Part shown: positions 27,154-35,238 of the stretch, in pieces
Position numbering within the stretch: position 1 is the first letter of the stretch
Layout of the letters: every line of letters starts with the position of its first letter
Source of the DNA: Aliiglaciecola sp. CAU 1673
Lineage (GTDB): Bacteria > Pseudomonadota > Gammaproteobacteria > Enterobacterales > Alteromonadaceae
Assembly (NCBI RefSeq): GCF_029223185.1
Contig: NZ_JARHUG010000002.1
Coordinates: 124,001 to 188,000 of the forward strand
Direction of reading: 5' to 3'
Length of the DNA stretch: 64,000 nucleotides
Translations under genes and position numbers: made by a program
Notes under the pieces: model-generated
Told to the model about the DNA's origin: nothing
Databases searched by the model: none
The model's input: only the letters and a program-made list of their open reading frames with translations

Positions 27154-27187
27154 ACAAAGCCTGACCTGGTCAGGCTTTGTTCTTTTC
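27154..27187 (+). terminator. Hairpin with T-rich tail between the two phasin genes
   Basis: Arms of 13 bp (ACAAAGCCTGACC / GGTCAGGCTTTGT) at 27154-27180, followed by TCTTTTCC. The short T tract suggests an intrinsic terminator or attenuator that leaves the first phasin more abundant than the second. Confidence 0.7.
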
Positions 27188-27247
27188 CAGCGCCCATGTG
27201 CAAACGCACTCGGGTCAGGCCCACAACAGGGACTTTGGAGCAGAGCA

Positions 27248-27841
27248 ATGAAAGACACCAAAAAGATTGAAAATACCGGTCGTAAGACTTGGCTTGCCGG
27301 ATTGGGTTCATATGAAGCGGGTCGCGAAGTGGCTGCGGATAAGTTGGACCAATTCGTAGAGCAAACGCAAAGCGGTCTCAATGACCTTATCGCCCGCGGC
27401 TCAAAGGTAGAAGAGCAATTGCAAGCCAATCTGAAAGACAAGTTTGCGGTGCCAGCTTGGGTGAATAAGAGCATCGATGCTATCAAAGCCAGACTGAATC
27501 CAGAGCCTGATGCACTGGCCAGTGCCACGGACAAGCTGGAAAAAACCCTCAACGATTTAGACGCTGTTGTGGTTGAGCTGCAGCGTAAAAAGGCGGCTGC
27601 CAAGAAGGCGGCTGAAGCCAAAGTGCAGGCAAGCAAGAAGGCGGAAACCGCTGCGCCCAAGTCGGCTGAGTCCGAAAAACCCAAAGCTGCGCCAGCTCCT
27701 GCTGCCAAGGCAACCAGCACCACAAAGGCTGCGCCAGTAAAACAACCTGCGACGCAAAAGCGTACCAGTGGCACTGCGGCAAAGCCAAGTACTGCCGCCA
27801 AGCGCCCTGCGACGAGACGCAGCAAGCCTGCTCAGTCTTAA
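27248..27841 (+). CDS. Phasin with histone H1-like Ala/Lys/Pro tail (PhaF-like)
   Basis: A 197-residue protein. Residues about 10-110 are a phasin domain that again opens with RKTWLAGLGSYEAG. From about 115 the sequence becomes Lys/Ala-rich (KKAAAKKAAEAK), then Ala/Pro/Lys/Thr-rich to the end (RPATRRSKPAQS), like the DNA-binding tail of Pseudomonas PhaF. PhaF-type proteins bind granules and the nucleoid and help share granules between daughter cells. The pair here probably arose by duplication of the N-terminal domain, the first having lost or never had the tail. It is followed by a strong bidirectional terminator. Confidence 0.85.
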   Translation: MKDTKKIENTGRKTWLAGLGSYEAGREVAADKLDQFVEQTQSGLNDLIARGSKVEEQLQANLKDKFAVPAWVNKSIDAIKARLNPEPDALASATDKLEKTLNDLDAVVVELQRKKAAAKKAAEAKVQASKKAETAAPKSAESEKPKAAPAPAAKATSTTKAAPVKQPATQKRTSGTAAKPSTAAKRPATRRSKPAQS

Positions 27842-27851
27842 TCGACATCGC

Positions 27852-27892
27852 CCAATAAAAAATGCCGGGAAATTCCCGGCATTTTTTATTGG
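27852..27892. terminator. Bidirectional intrinsic terminator between phasin 2 and the patatin gene
   Basis: A perfect inverted repeat with 20-bp arms and a single central base. The G+C core GCCGGGAA/TTCCCGGC is flanked by A6 on the left and T6 on the right, so it can end transcription from both converging genes. Confidence 0.95.
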
Positions 27893-27905
27893 CTAGTCCC
27901 CGCTC

Positions 27906-29405
27906 TTACTGTCCACCACTTGCCGCAGTGGCTTGAGCCGCTTTACGCTTGGCAGCCCGATTGGCCAGGATCTTGGTTTCTCTGGCTTTCAGCTTATTCA
28001 GATAGAAACGGAAAGTTTTACTGATCTGGGTATTACGACGGATCAGATCCAATTGCGGCCAGGTGGCCTTTTCCGCTTTCTTAATCAATTCTCCAATACC
28101 CTTTTCGGTAGGGTTGCTGAGCAGATACTTCAAATTCCCCAGACCACGCTCAGGCAGGATATTGATGTCGCCCACGTATTGCTGGTCGATAATGGAGCGC
28201 AGCTTATGAATACCCAGCTTGGTAGCCTTACCGGGTATGATGTTTTCCAGTATATCGAACGCAAAGACGCTGTTGGTTTTGGCCAGATTGGCAAGATGGC
28301 GGGTGGTCATATCGATAAGCCCACGGGAGTGATGCTTGCGTCTGGACAAGAAGGGCACTGCCAGGGGATTGGTCTGACTGACAATGCTGTGGTTAACCCC
28401 GTAAAGACGAGCCAATCTGCTAAATGGCATGTCGGCCATCAGTGAGCCATCGGCAAACTTACGACTGGGGATATAAGGCACAATCTCGCCGGCCTGGTTT
28501 CTGGCTCGCAATTGCACCGGTGAAAACACCCAGGGAATTGCACAAGAGGCCCGCACAGCCTGAGTAATGATGGCATTGGGAGAGGTCTTGGCGTTAAGTA
28601 GCCTGGAGTATTGGTGTAAATCGGCCGGAGACACCGTAATAGTGACATGGCGACCAGTCAGGTGATAAGCATCCTCAAACGTCATCAGATCGAAAAGCTC
28701 GATCAGCGCATTTTCCAGATTGGTACTGTCCAACCAGCTGCCTTTACCAGGACCGCGCCAAATGCTCCACTTACGAAACTTTTCATAGATAACTTCGGCG
28801 GTGAGCATATGTTTAAGCTCATCTTCCCGGCGGGTGGCTGCGAGAGCGGCCACAATAGAGCCGGCACTGGCGCCGGAGATAACATCGGGCAGCAGATTGT
28901 GATCCAGCAACGAGCTGACTACCCCACAGTGAAAGAAACCCAGGCCGGCACCGCCGCTTAGCATTAAACAGCTTCTGCCGTAGGCATGTGTCGTTTCTTC
29001 AAAAAAGGCTAGCTTCTCGTGGAAATCGACATCCTGCTCATCGGCGTGATAAATAAAATCCAGCGCCGAGCAGACTTCATCCAAGAACTCCTGAATAAGT
29101 CTTTTGGTACCGACTTTGGAGTAACTACCCAGTATAGGGTTAGATATATTGCCCAGATTACCGTGGATCCCTTCATGCAGGATAAACATCAGACCGGTGG
29201 CATCTTTATTGGCCTTGGCCAGTTTCATCCGCTGTACGCGTTTTTGGATCAGGCGATAATCAAAATCATTGGACTTGTCGATTTGCTTCCATTCTTCGGC
29301 GCCAGACAGCCGGTCGTGAGCCAGGCTGGCCTCCAGAAACTCCTGGTAACTATTGGCGTTGGCGATTGCCAAATCCAATGTTCGAAGCTCATCTTTCTTT
29401 GCCAT
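27906..29405 (-). CDS. Patatin-like phospholipase with N-terminal DUF3336 domain
   Basis: A 499-residue protein from the ATG at 29405; a GTG at 29417 is also possible, and neither has a strong ribosome binding site. The N-terminal DUF3336 helical region spans about 10-140. The patatin domain has the oxyanion loop GGAGLG, nucleophile S180 in GASAG and the dyad aspartate D319 in FADGSLMADMP. A Lys/Arg/Ala-rich helix ends the protein. DUF3336-patatin proteins include the yeast TAG lipases Tgl3-5 and bacterial lipid-body-associated lipases. With a WS/DGAT gene nearby, a role in mobilising neutral lipid is plausible but inferred. Confidence 0.9.
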   Translation of the reverse strand: MAKKDELRTLDLAIANANSYQEFLEASLAHDRLSGAEEWKQIDKSNDFDYRLIQKRVQRMKLAKANKDATGLMFILHEGIHGNLGNISNPILGSYSKVGTKRLIQEFLDEVCSALDFIYHADEQDVDFHEKLAFFEETTHAYGRSCLMLSGGAGLGFFHCGVVSSLLDHNLLPDVISGASAGSIVAALAATRREDELKHMLTAEVIYEKFRKWSIWRGPGKGSWLDSTNLENALIELFDLMTFEDAYHLTGRHVTITVSPADLHQYSRLLNAKTSPNAIITQAVRASCAIPWVFSPVQLRARNQAGEIVPYIPSRKFADGSLMADMPFSRLARLYGVNHSIVSQTNPLAVPFLSRRKHHSRGLIDMTTRHLANLAKTNSVFAFDILENIIPGKATKLGIHKLRSIIDQQYVGDINILPERGLGNLKYLLSNPTEKGIGELIKKAEKATWPQLDLIRRNTQISKTFRFYLNKLKARETKILANRAAKRKAAQATAASGGQ

Positions 29406-29613
29406 TGCGTCATTCACACTGCTAATTATTCATCATGATCAAATGCCAAAACATTTGAAAGGGCAACCTAATTATCGGTTTGTGCCGCGTTTTTCAATAT
29501 TTTATTGATCCATACGGGTTCGGGGTGTTATTAGATTGACCATTCTAAATTGACCCGTTAGCCTGGCTTCTATTGCCGCCAGGCCTTGCCAACTGGACCG
29601 CTTGTTGTTTGAT

Positions 29614-30822
29614 ATGGAATGGAATGTTCAAACCCTGACTCTGCTGCTAATCCCCATCATTAGCGCTATCGTTGGGTGGTTTACCAATTATCTTGCGGTC
29701 AAGATGATGTTTTACCCCATCGAGTTTGTGGGTATTCGTCCGTTTTTTGGTTGGCAAGGGTTAATCCCGGCCAAACGTCGCGAAATGGCCGAAATCGAAG
29801 TGGAGTTGGTGCTTGGTAAGTTGCTCAGTGTAGAGGAGATCGCCCAGCGCCTCGATGCCGATCAAATGACACTGGCCATCGAAAGACGCCTCAAACAGGT
29901 CTTACGTCGTATCGTAAACGATGTGATGCAGGAATCGGCGCCGACTTTGTGGGCGGCGATGCCGGTACAAGGTAAAAACCTGGTTTATTACCGCATTGAG
30001 ATGGATATTCCCAATGTGGTGCGCAAAATGGTCCGGGATTTCCAACAAAATGTAGGCGAAATCCTGAACATCCGCGAACTGGTAGTGGAACAACTGACCA
30101 ACGATCCTGAACTAATCAATGAGATCTTCCTGCAAGCCGGGGCCAAAGAATTTCCGTTTATTGAACGCTCTGGCCTGTATTTTGGCTTCCTGTTTGGTTT
30201 ACCCACCATGGTGCTTTGGTATTTCGTGCAATATTGGTGGATTCTGCCTCTTGGCGGCTTATTGGTGGGTTACCTCACTAACTGGATCGCGATAAAGATC
30301 ATCTTTGAACCCAAACGTCCTACAAAAGTGGGAATTTTTACCATTCAAGGGATGTTTCTTAAGCGCCAAAAAGAGGTGTCTGGGGTGTATTCTGAGATAA
30401 TCGAAAAGCGCCTGCTAAATCCGGAAAACATTACCCATGCAGTATTGCAAGGCTCAGGCTCTGGGCAGCTGTTGGAGTTGATTGAACTGCATGTAAACGA
30501 TGCTATCGAGCGTTATGTGTCTGTGGCGCAGCCTTATTTCGCCTTGGGCGTGGGCTCAAAAGACTATTTCCGCATGAAGGAAATGGCAGTAAAGAGACTC
30601 TTTGAAGACTCCGATAAGTTTCTGCGCTACGCCGGTGAATATGCGGCCGAGGCGCTGGCAATTGGCGATGATCTGCGTCAGAAGATGGAAGCCTTAAGTC
30701 CCGAGGAGTTCGAAGGGGTACTGCGTCCTGCCTATAAGCAGGACGAGTGGAAATTGATTGTAGTCGGGGCGATATTAGGCATGGCTGCCGGTTTTGCTCA
30801 GTTGAGCTTTATTTTCACTTAG
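29614..30822 (+). CDS. DUF445 family membrane protein
   Basis: A 402-residue protein from the ATG at 29614; an in-frame TTG at 29602 is possible. An N-terminal transmembrane segment (about 8-28) contains the DUF445 signature GWFTNYLAVKMMFYP. A second membrane segment in the middle is followed by a repeat of the signature (GYLTNWIAIKIIFEP), and a C-terminal segment (VVGAILGMAAGFAQL) follows. The two N-x-x-A-x-K motifs suggest an internal duplication of the family unit. The function is unknown. It ends convergently, overlapping the next gene by 8 bases. Confidence 0.88.
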   Translation: MEWNVQTLTLLLIPIISAIVGWFTNYLAVKMMFYPIEFVGIRPFFGWQGLIPAKRREMAEIEVELVLGKLLSVEEIAQRLDADQMTLAIERRLKQVLRRIVNDVMQESAPTLWAAMPVQGKNLVYYRIEMDIPNVVRKMVRDFQQNVGEILNIRELVVEQLTNDPELINEIFLQAGAKEFPFIERSGLYFGFLFGLPTMVLWYFVQYWWILPLGGLLVGYLTNWIAIKIIFEPKRPTKVGIFTIQGMFLKRQKEVSGVYSEIIEKRLLNPENITHAVLQGSGSGQLLELIELHVNDAIERYVSVAQPYFALGVGSKDYFRMKEMAVKRLFEDSDKFLRYAGEYAAEALAIGDDLRQKMEALSPEEFEGVLRPAYKQDEWKLIVVGAILGMAAGFAQLSFIFT

Positions 30823-31522
30823 GTATAAGTTTCAGCGCAATGTGGTCATAGTAGAGCGTCGTGAGCCCTTCATAACCGGAATCAGTGCCCACAAAGAGCC
30901 AAACACTACCCTGGCTGTCAGTGGTTAATTCAAGACGATGTTGTGCCGTAGTAGTGATTGTCTTGGGGGCAAATGTGGTTCCTGAACAATCGCTATCCTT
31001 AGCCGCCACATTGCCCAGTACAATTGCGTTGTTACCGCCTTGTGCCTGACTACCGATATCCAAATTCAGATAGTAGCCCTGTTGCTTAGGCTCAACAGTC
31101 CCAAAACCGAATTTAACAAATACCGATTCGCCAGGGGCACCACCAATGCCCATGCAGCCCTCGCCAGCATTAGACAGAAATTTCACTTCCAGTTCTGCCA
31201 GGTAACGGCTATTGGCTCTGAGACCTGTTAGTTGTCGCTTAATAAACATAAACAGGTCATCGCTACGGTTATTACCTGAGAGCATAAAGCCTTTATGGCC
31301 GCTTTCATCTGGCAAGGTTTTTACCCCAAAAGCCAAATCGTAGGTATCTGCACTGCCGGCATCGTAGTCTGAGAAGCCTGCTGACCAGTTATCAGAAGTC
31401 TGCTCAAAGCTGCTGATTAGTCGCACATTTCCATTTTGATCAAGCCAGGTATTGCCACTCACTAATTCACAGCCACTTAAGGCAATAGCAACACAAAAAG
31501 GTAGTAAACGATGGGGGAACAT
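30815..31522 (-). CDS. Hypothetical lipoprotein
   Basis: A 235-residue protein from the ATG at 31522 (GGAG 8 bases upstream). The signal peptide ends in the lipobox IALSGC, so it is exported and lipidated at about C18. The mature part is Gly/Asn/Thr/Ser-rich with few charged clusters and reads as beta-rich (an FEQTSDNWSAGFSDYDAG segment and a closing WLFVGTDSGYEGLTTLYYDHI). It has two cysteines that may form a disulfide. It resembles carbohydrate-binding-like jelly rolls in general character, but I recognise no family. Its end overlaps the convergent DUF445 gene. Confidence 0.72.
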   Translation of the reverse strand: MFPHRLLPFCVAIALSGCELVSGNTWLDQNGNVRLISSFEQTSDNWSAGFSDYDAGSADTYDLAFGVKTLPDESGHKGFMLSGNNRSDDLFMFIKRQLTGLRANSRYLAELEVKFLSNAGEGCMGIGGAPGESVFVKFGFGTVEPKQQGYYLNLDIGSQAQGGNNAIVLGNVAAKDSDCSGTTFAPKTITTTAQHRLELTTDSQGSVWLFVGTDSGYEGLTTLYYDHIALKLIPK

Positions 31523-31685
31523 AGTCAATCTCCAAAATACTGAGGTACCGCATCCTAACCAAGGGCATCGTTACAAGATGTGTTAATTGGTTGCTGTTCT
31601 GCCACAAATTGCAGCTGTGGTAATCACTTGTGCCCGCTAGTGACTTTGTTACACTCTCGCCCCCATCAAATAAGGAACACTGGTC

Positions 31686-32588
31686 ATGGCAACGACACCT
31701 CTTCTTCGGGAACCGCTATTTTGGCCGCTTATCCATCGCTGTATTGCTTGTCTTGTTCTGCTCTGCTGTTCTTTCCTCTGCGTTGCTGAAAGTACCCTTT
31801 GGCGGATTTCCAAGGATGGTCATGAACTGTTGATTGGCGGCACTATTCACCTTCTGAGTGACGCCCAATATCCATTGCCAGAAGAGTTTGAGAAAGCCTA
31901 TCAACAAGCGTCGCGTGTGGTCTTTGAAACTGATATGGTGGCCTTTAAAAGCCCTGATTTTATGCAGGTGATGCTTAGTCATCTGTTGTATCAGGATGAA
32001 GGCAAACTGGCGGCGCGACTGCATCCAGATACCCTGGTCAGGCTAACGCAAAGCCTGAAGTCAAAATCACTATCTCCGGCACAGTGGTTGCAGTTCAAGC
32101 CGGCGATGGTGTCGATGCAGCTAACCCAGATTGAACTCAAGCGTCTGGGATTTAACGCGCCCGGCGTTGATCAGCACTACTTTGAGAGGGCGACCAAAGA
32201 TGGGAAACCCTCGCTTGCCCTGGAAAGTCCCGAACAGCAGGTGGCGTATTTGGCGTCGATGGGTGAGGGCATGGAAGATAAGTTTATCTTGTATACCCTG
32301 GATGAGATTGATGGTCTGGCGGAGGAAATGCGCGTGATGCTCCAGGCCTGGCAAACCGGTGACCTGAATGTATTGCAGTCACGCTATCTTGTGCCCATGA
32401 AAAGCCAATACCCGGCAGTGTACGAACGCCTGATCATGCAGCGCAACCATCTGTGGGTACCGCAAATTGAAAGTATGTTGCAAGAGCCCAGCACCGAGTT
32501 GGTACTGGTCGGTGCCTTGCACTTAGTGGGAGAGGATGGCCTGTTGGCTGCGCTAAAGAGCCGTGGCTATTCGGTTACGCCTTTTTAG
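31686..32588 (+). CDS. TraB/GumN family protein
   Basis: A 300-residue protein with an N-terminal hydrophobic segment (residues about 16-34, ending CVAES), so exported. Then comes the TraB/GumN motif set: GGTIHLL near residue 51, an E-x-D after VVFETD, and the C-terminal VGALHLVGEDGLLAAL. The paired G-x-x-H motifs are the putative metal site of this family, which includes the Wnt-cleaving Tiki proteases of animals. The bacterial substrate is unknown. The last 14 bases overlap the convergent ParA gene. Confidence 0.87.
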   Translation: MATTPLLREPLFWPLIHRCIACLVLLCCSFLCVAESTLWRISKDGHELLIGGTIHLLSDAQYPLPEEFEKAYQQASRVVFETDMVAFKSPDFMQVMLSHLLYQDEGKLAARLHPDTLVRLTQSLKSKSLSPAQWLQFKPAMVSMQLTQIELKRLGFNAPGVDQHYFERATKDGKPSLALESPEQQVAYLASMGEGMEDKFILYTLDEIDGLAEEMRVMLQAWQTGDLNVLQSRYLVPMKSQYPAVYERLIMQRNHLWVPQIESMLQEPSTELVLVGALHLVGEDGLLAALKSRGYSVTPF

Positions 32589-33348
32589 CAGCCTGTTCTT
32601 CCAGGTGTTGATGCAGCTCCAGCAATGACTGAGTCAATTTATGCTTGGGCGCCATACTGACCAGCGGCGTTTTCGCCTGGTGAGATTCGCGCATTTTGAC
32701 GGATTGGGCGAGAGGGACTGGTAACACCGGATAACCCTCTTCCAACAGCTCATCAATGATTTGTCGGGGTAACTTGGCTTGCTGCATAAATTGATTGGCG
32801 ATAATCCCCTCTACCTTGAGGTTGGCATTGTGATCTTCCCGAATTTCGGCAATTTGCTGGTACAGGCTGTACAAACCCTGACGGGAGAAGTCATCACAAT
32901 CAATAGGAATAAGGCAGCTGTCAGCACCAATTAAGGCGGACAGACTATAAAAATTAAGTGCCGGTGCTGTATCGATAAAAATCCGGTCATAATGCTCGCT
33001 AAGGGACGATAATGCCTCCCTGAGCTTATAAATTTTGTGTCTGCTGTGTAGCTCACTTTCAAGCTCCGCCAATCGTGCAGAGCCCGGCAAAATATGCAGG
33101 TTCTCAAAGGCGGTGGGCTGACAGAATTCCTCTGCTGGGCGGCGACGGATATGAAAGGTGATGGTCTGCTCAAATAATTCGGCAATATCCGTTCCTGGCT
33201 GTGCCGACAGATAGGCGCTGGTGTTACATTGGGTATCCAGATCCAGCACCAGGGTTTTGAGTCCCTGCTTGGCAGCAATGGCTGCAAGATTCACTGTCAG
33301 GCTGGATTTGCCCACACCGCCTTTCTTGTTGAACAGTACCCTAATCAT
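32575..33348 (-). CDS. ParA/MinD-family ATPase without a ParB partner
   Basis: A 257-residue protein. The deviant Walker A is KKGGVGKSS at residues 8-16 and the second acidic motif is VLDLDTQ. Walker A' is followed by the FIDTAPALN motif, and the C-terminus is charged. ParA ATPases place DNA, arrays or complexes in the cell by forming gradients on the nucleoid or membrane. No parB and no centromere-like repeat is seen next to it, so it is an orphan. Cargo could be a chemosensory array, PHA granules or another complex; none of this is shown. Confidence 0.88.
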   Translation of the reverse strand: MIRVLFNKKGGVGKSSLTVNLAAIAAKQGLKTLVLDLDTQCNTSAYLSAQPGTDIAELFEQTITFHIRRRPAEEFCQPTAFENLHILPGSARLAELESELHSRHKIYKLREALSSLSEHYDRIFIDTAPALNFYSLSALIGADSCLIPIDCDDFSRQGLYSLYQQIAEIREDHNANLKVEGIIANQFMQQAKLPRQIIDELLEEGYPVLPVPLAQSVKMRESHQAKTPLVSMAPKHKLTQSLLELHQHLEEQAAKKA

Positions 33349-33403
33349 TGAGCGACTCCTTTTTTGCTACCAGTATATCTTGCTGTTCGCTTGTGCCCAG
33401 CGC

Positions 33404-34471
33404 TTATTTGTTGAGTTTTTTGACTACAGCGCTGGCGAGCGCTCTGGCGGTAGTCCACTTGCCTCCGAAAATCGTCAAAAGCTGCCCCTGGCGCACCAAG
33501 CGGTATTCGCGGCTGGCATGGCTTGCATCTTCACTACCCCCTAACAGCGGGCGCACGCCGGCATACTCCTGAAGGATGTCATCTTCGCCCATGTGATTGC
33601 TGAAGTAATGATTAAACAGATTGAGTAAGTAACGGCGTTCCTGGTCGCTACAGCGGATGGGCTCGTCTGCACTTTGGCGTACCTCGGTGGTACCAAGCAA
33701 CGTTTTGTTTTGATAAGGCAGCACAAACACGATGCGCTTTTCCCCTGGGACTTCGAGCATATGGCCATAGCGCCCCATGGGCGGCAGTAAAAGATGGCTG
33801 CCTCTGACCAGATCCAGCTGCTGTGGCGCTTGTAATCCAGAGCGCTGCAGCAGTTGGCTGCTCCATGGCCCGGCAGCGTTAACGATGAGGTCAAAGCGCT
33901 CCTGTTTACCCTGTAGCTCCAGATGCCCCTCTATATCCACTTTGCTAACCGGGCTTTGTTCAAATATGCCAACGCCCAACTCTTTGCAGCGTTCGGCCAC
34001 CCACAGTCCCAGTGCCTGATCATCCATTTGGCCGTCAAAAAACAGATATCCTCCCTTAAGTCCTTTTGGATTTAAGGTTGGCGAGCAGTGCAGCATTTGT
34101 TGTGGGGAAAGCCAGCGATGGCGACCTATACCGCGATTGGCGGCGAGTACATCATAAAGTGTAAGGCCGAGTTTTAGTTTCCAGCGTGGACGACTTAAGC
34201 CTTGGTATAAGGGATAAAGCAGCGGCAGGCGCCGGGTCAGGCCGGGAACCTGTTCCAACCACCATTTTCGCTCCTGCAAGGCTTCATGGACCAGGGAGAA
34301 CTGATATTGCTCAAGATAGCGCAGTCCTCCATGCAAAAGTTTGGATGAGGCCATGCTGGTGGCGCTCATTAATTTGCCCTTTTCATACAATGAAACCTGA
34401 TGTCCTTCCTGGGCCAATAACCAGGCGCTGCAGAGTCCATTTATGCCTCCGCCGATAACGGCTATCTTCAT
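33404..34471 (-). CDS. FAD-dependent oxidoreductase, glycerol-3-phosphate dehydrogenase-like
   Basis: A 355-residue protein from the ATG at 34471. The FAD-binding dinucleotide loop GGGINGLCSAWLL is at the N-terminus, followed by SSKLLHGGLRYLEQYQ, the conserved FAD stretch of the GlpD family, and TEVRQSADEPIRCS further on. It is shorter than GlpD (about 500 residues) and lacks GlpD's C-terminal cap, so it is not a typical GlpD. It may oxidise glycerol-3-phosphate or a related 2-hydroxyacid. It is divergent from the TetR/WS-DGAT pair, which would make glycerol-3-phosphate metabolism a fitting role. Confidence 0.83.
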   Translation of the reverse strand: MKIAVIGGGINGLCSAWLLAQEGHQVSLYEKGKLMSATSMASSKLLHGGLRYLEQYQFSLVHEALQERKWWLEQVPGLTRRLPLLYPLYQGLSRPRWKLKLGLTLYDVLAANRGIGRHRWLSPQQMLHCSPTLNPKGLKGGYLFFDGQMDDQALGLWVAERCKELGVGIFEQSPVSKVDIEGHLELQGKQERFDLIVNAAGPWSSQLLQRSGLQAPQQLDLVRGSHLLLPPMGRYGHMLEVPGEKRIVFVLPYQNKTLLGTTEVRQSADEPIRCSDQERRYLLNLFNHYFSNHMGEDDILQEYAGVRPLLGGSEDASHASREYRLVRQGQLLTIFGGKWTTARALASAVVKKLNK

Positions 34472-34569
34472 TGATTCCACTGCCTTTTCATTGATGACGC
34501 TGCCATTGTGCATCTTTTAGATACAGGATACTCTGAGAAGTACGGATTTCACCACCATAAGGTGGGCTT

Positions 34570-35238
34570 GTGGCAGGCAAGACGGCAGAGCGGATTCTCA
34601 TCACCAGTCTGGAATTATTTAACCGACATGGTGAAGCAGGTGTGACCAGCGTTGATATCGCGATGGAATTGGACATCAGTCCAGGCAACCTCTATTACCA
34701 TTTCAAAGGTAAAGATGTGATAGTGGCGGCTTTGTTTGACATGTACCGGCAGCAATTAAACCGAATACTCACCGCCCCGGGCGAGTCCCTTGATCTGGAG
34801 GAGTTTTTCTATTTCCTCTATCTGATGCTCGAATGCAGCGCCTTGTTTCGTTTCTTCTACAGGAATCCCTCCGATCTGGTTGAAAAATACCCTGAACTGG
34901 CCAAAGGTCTGCGCGCCCTAAATAAAGCCAAGCTGGATAATATTCGCAGGTTGCTCGGTGATTTTCAGCAAAGCGGTCAGTTGGCTTTGGACAGCGATGA
35001 TTTGCCACAGTTGGTGGAGTTAGTGGGCCTGATTTTATCGCAGGGACCAGACTACTCGTTGCTGATGGGACAGACCTTGGATAACGAGCAGTTTATCCAC
35101 CAAGGCCTGAGCCATATCTATTTCCTGTTAAAACCCCATATCAATACCGACAAGATATCCCTTGATGGCCTGCAGGCGGCCATAGCCAAAGCGCCACATA
35201 CCCAAGTTTCGACTTTGCCATGGAGGACAACGGCATGA
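34570..35238 (+). CDS. TetR-family transcriptional regulator
   Basis: A 222-residue protein with a GTG start and AAGGTGGG upstream. The N-terminal TetR helix-turn-helix (TSVDIAMELDISPGNLYYHF) is at residues about 23-45. The C-terminal part is helical and ligand-binding. It is translationally coupled to the WS/DGAT gene (ATGA), so it probably controls it and perhaps the divergent FAD oxidoreductase. A short inverted repeat, CCACC-ATAA-GGTGG, lies across its own ribosome binding site and could be part of an operator. Confidence 0.88.
   Translation: MAGKTAERILITSLELFNRHGEAGVTSVDIAMELDISPGNLYYHFKGKDVIVAALFDMYRQQLNRILTAPGESLDLEEFFYFLYLMLECSALFRFFYRNPSDLVEKYPELAKGLRALNKAKLDNIRRLLGDFQQSGQLALDSDDLPQLVELVGLILSQGPDYSLLMGQTLDNEQFIHQGLSHIYFLLKPHINTDKISLDGLQAAIAKAPHTQVSTLPWRTTA

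Noticed and set aside
27058-27825. A 255-codon antisense frame across the phasins
   Set aside because: It reads antisense to the Ala/Lys-rich phasin tail, which opens long frames; the plus strand has strong ribosome binding sites and the phasin motif.
34552-34565. CCACC-ATAA-GGTGG as a confirmed TetR operator
   Set aside because: Only 5-bp arms, common by chance; kept as a remark in the TetR entry and not listed as a site.
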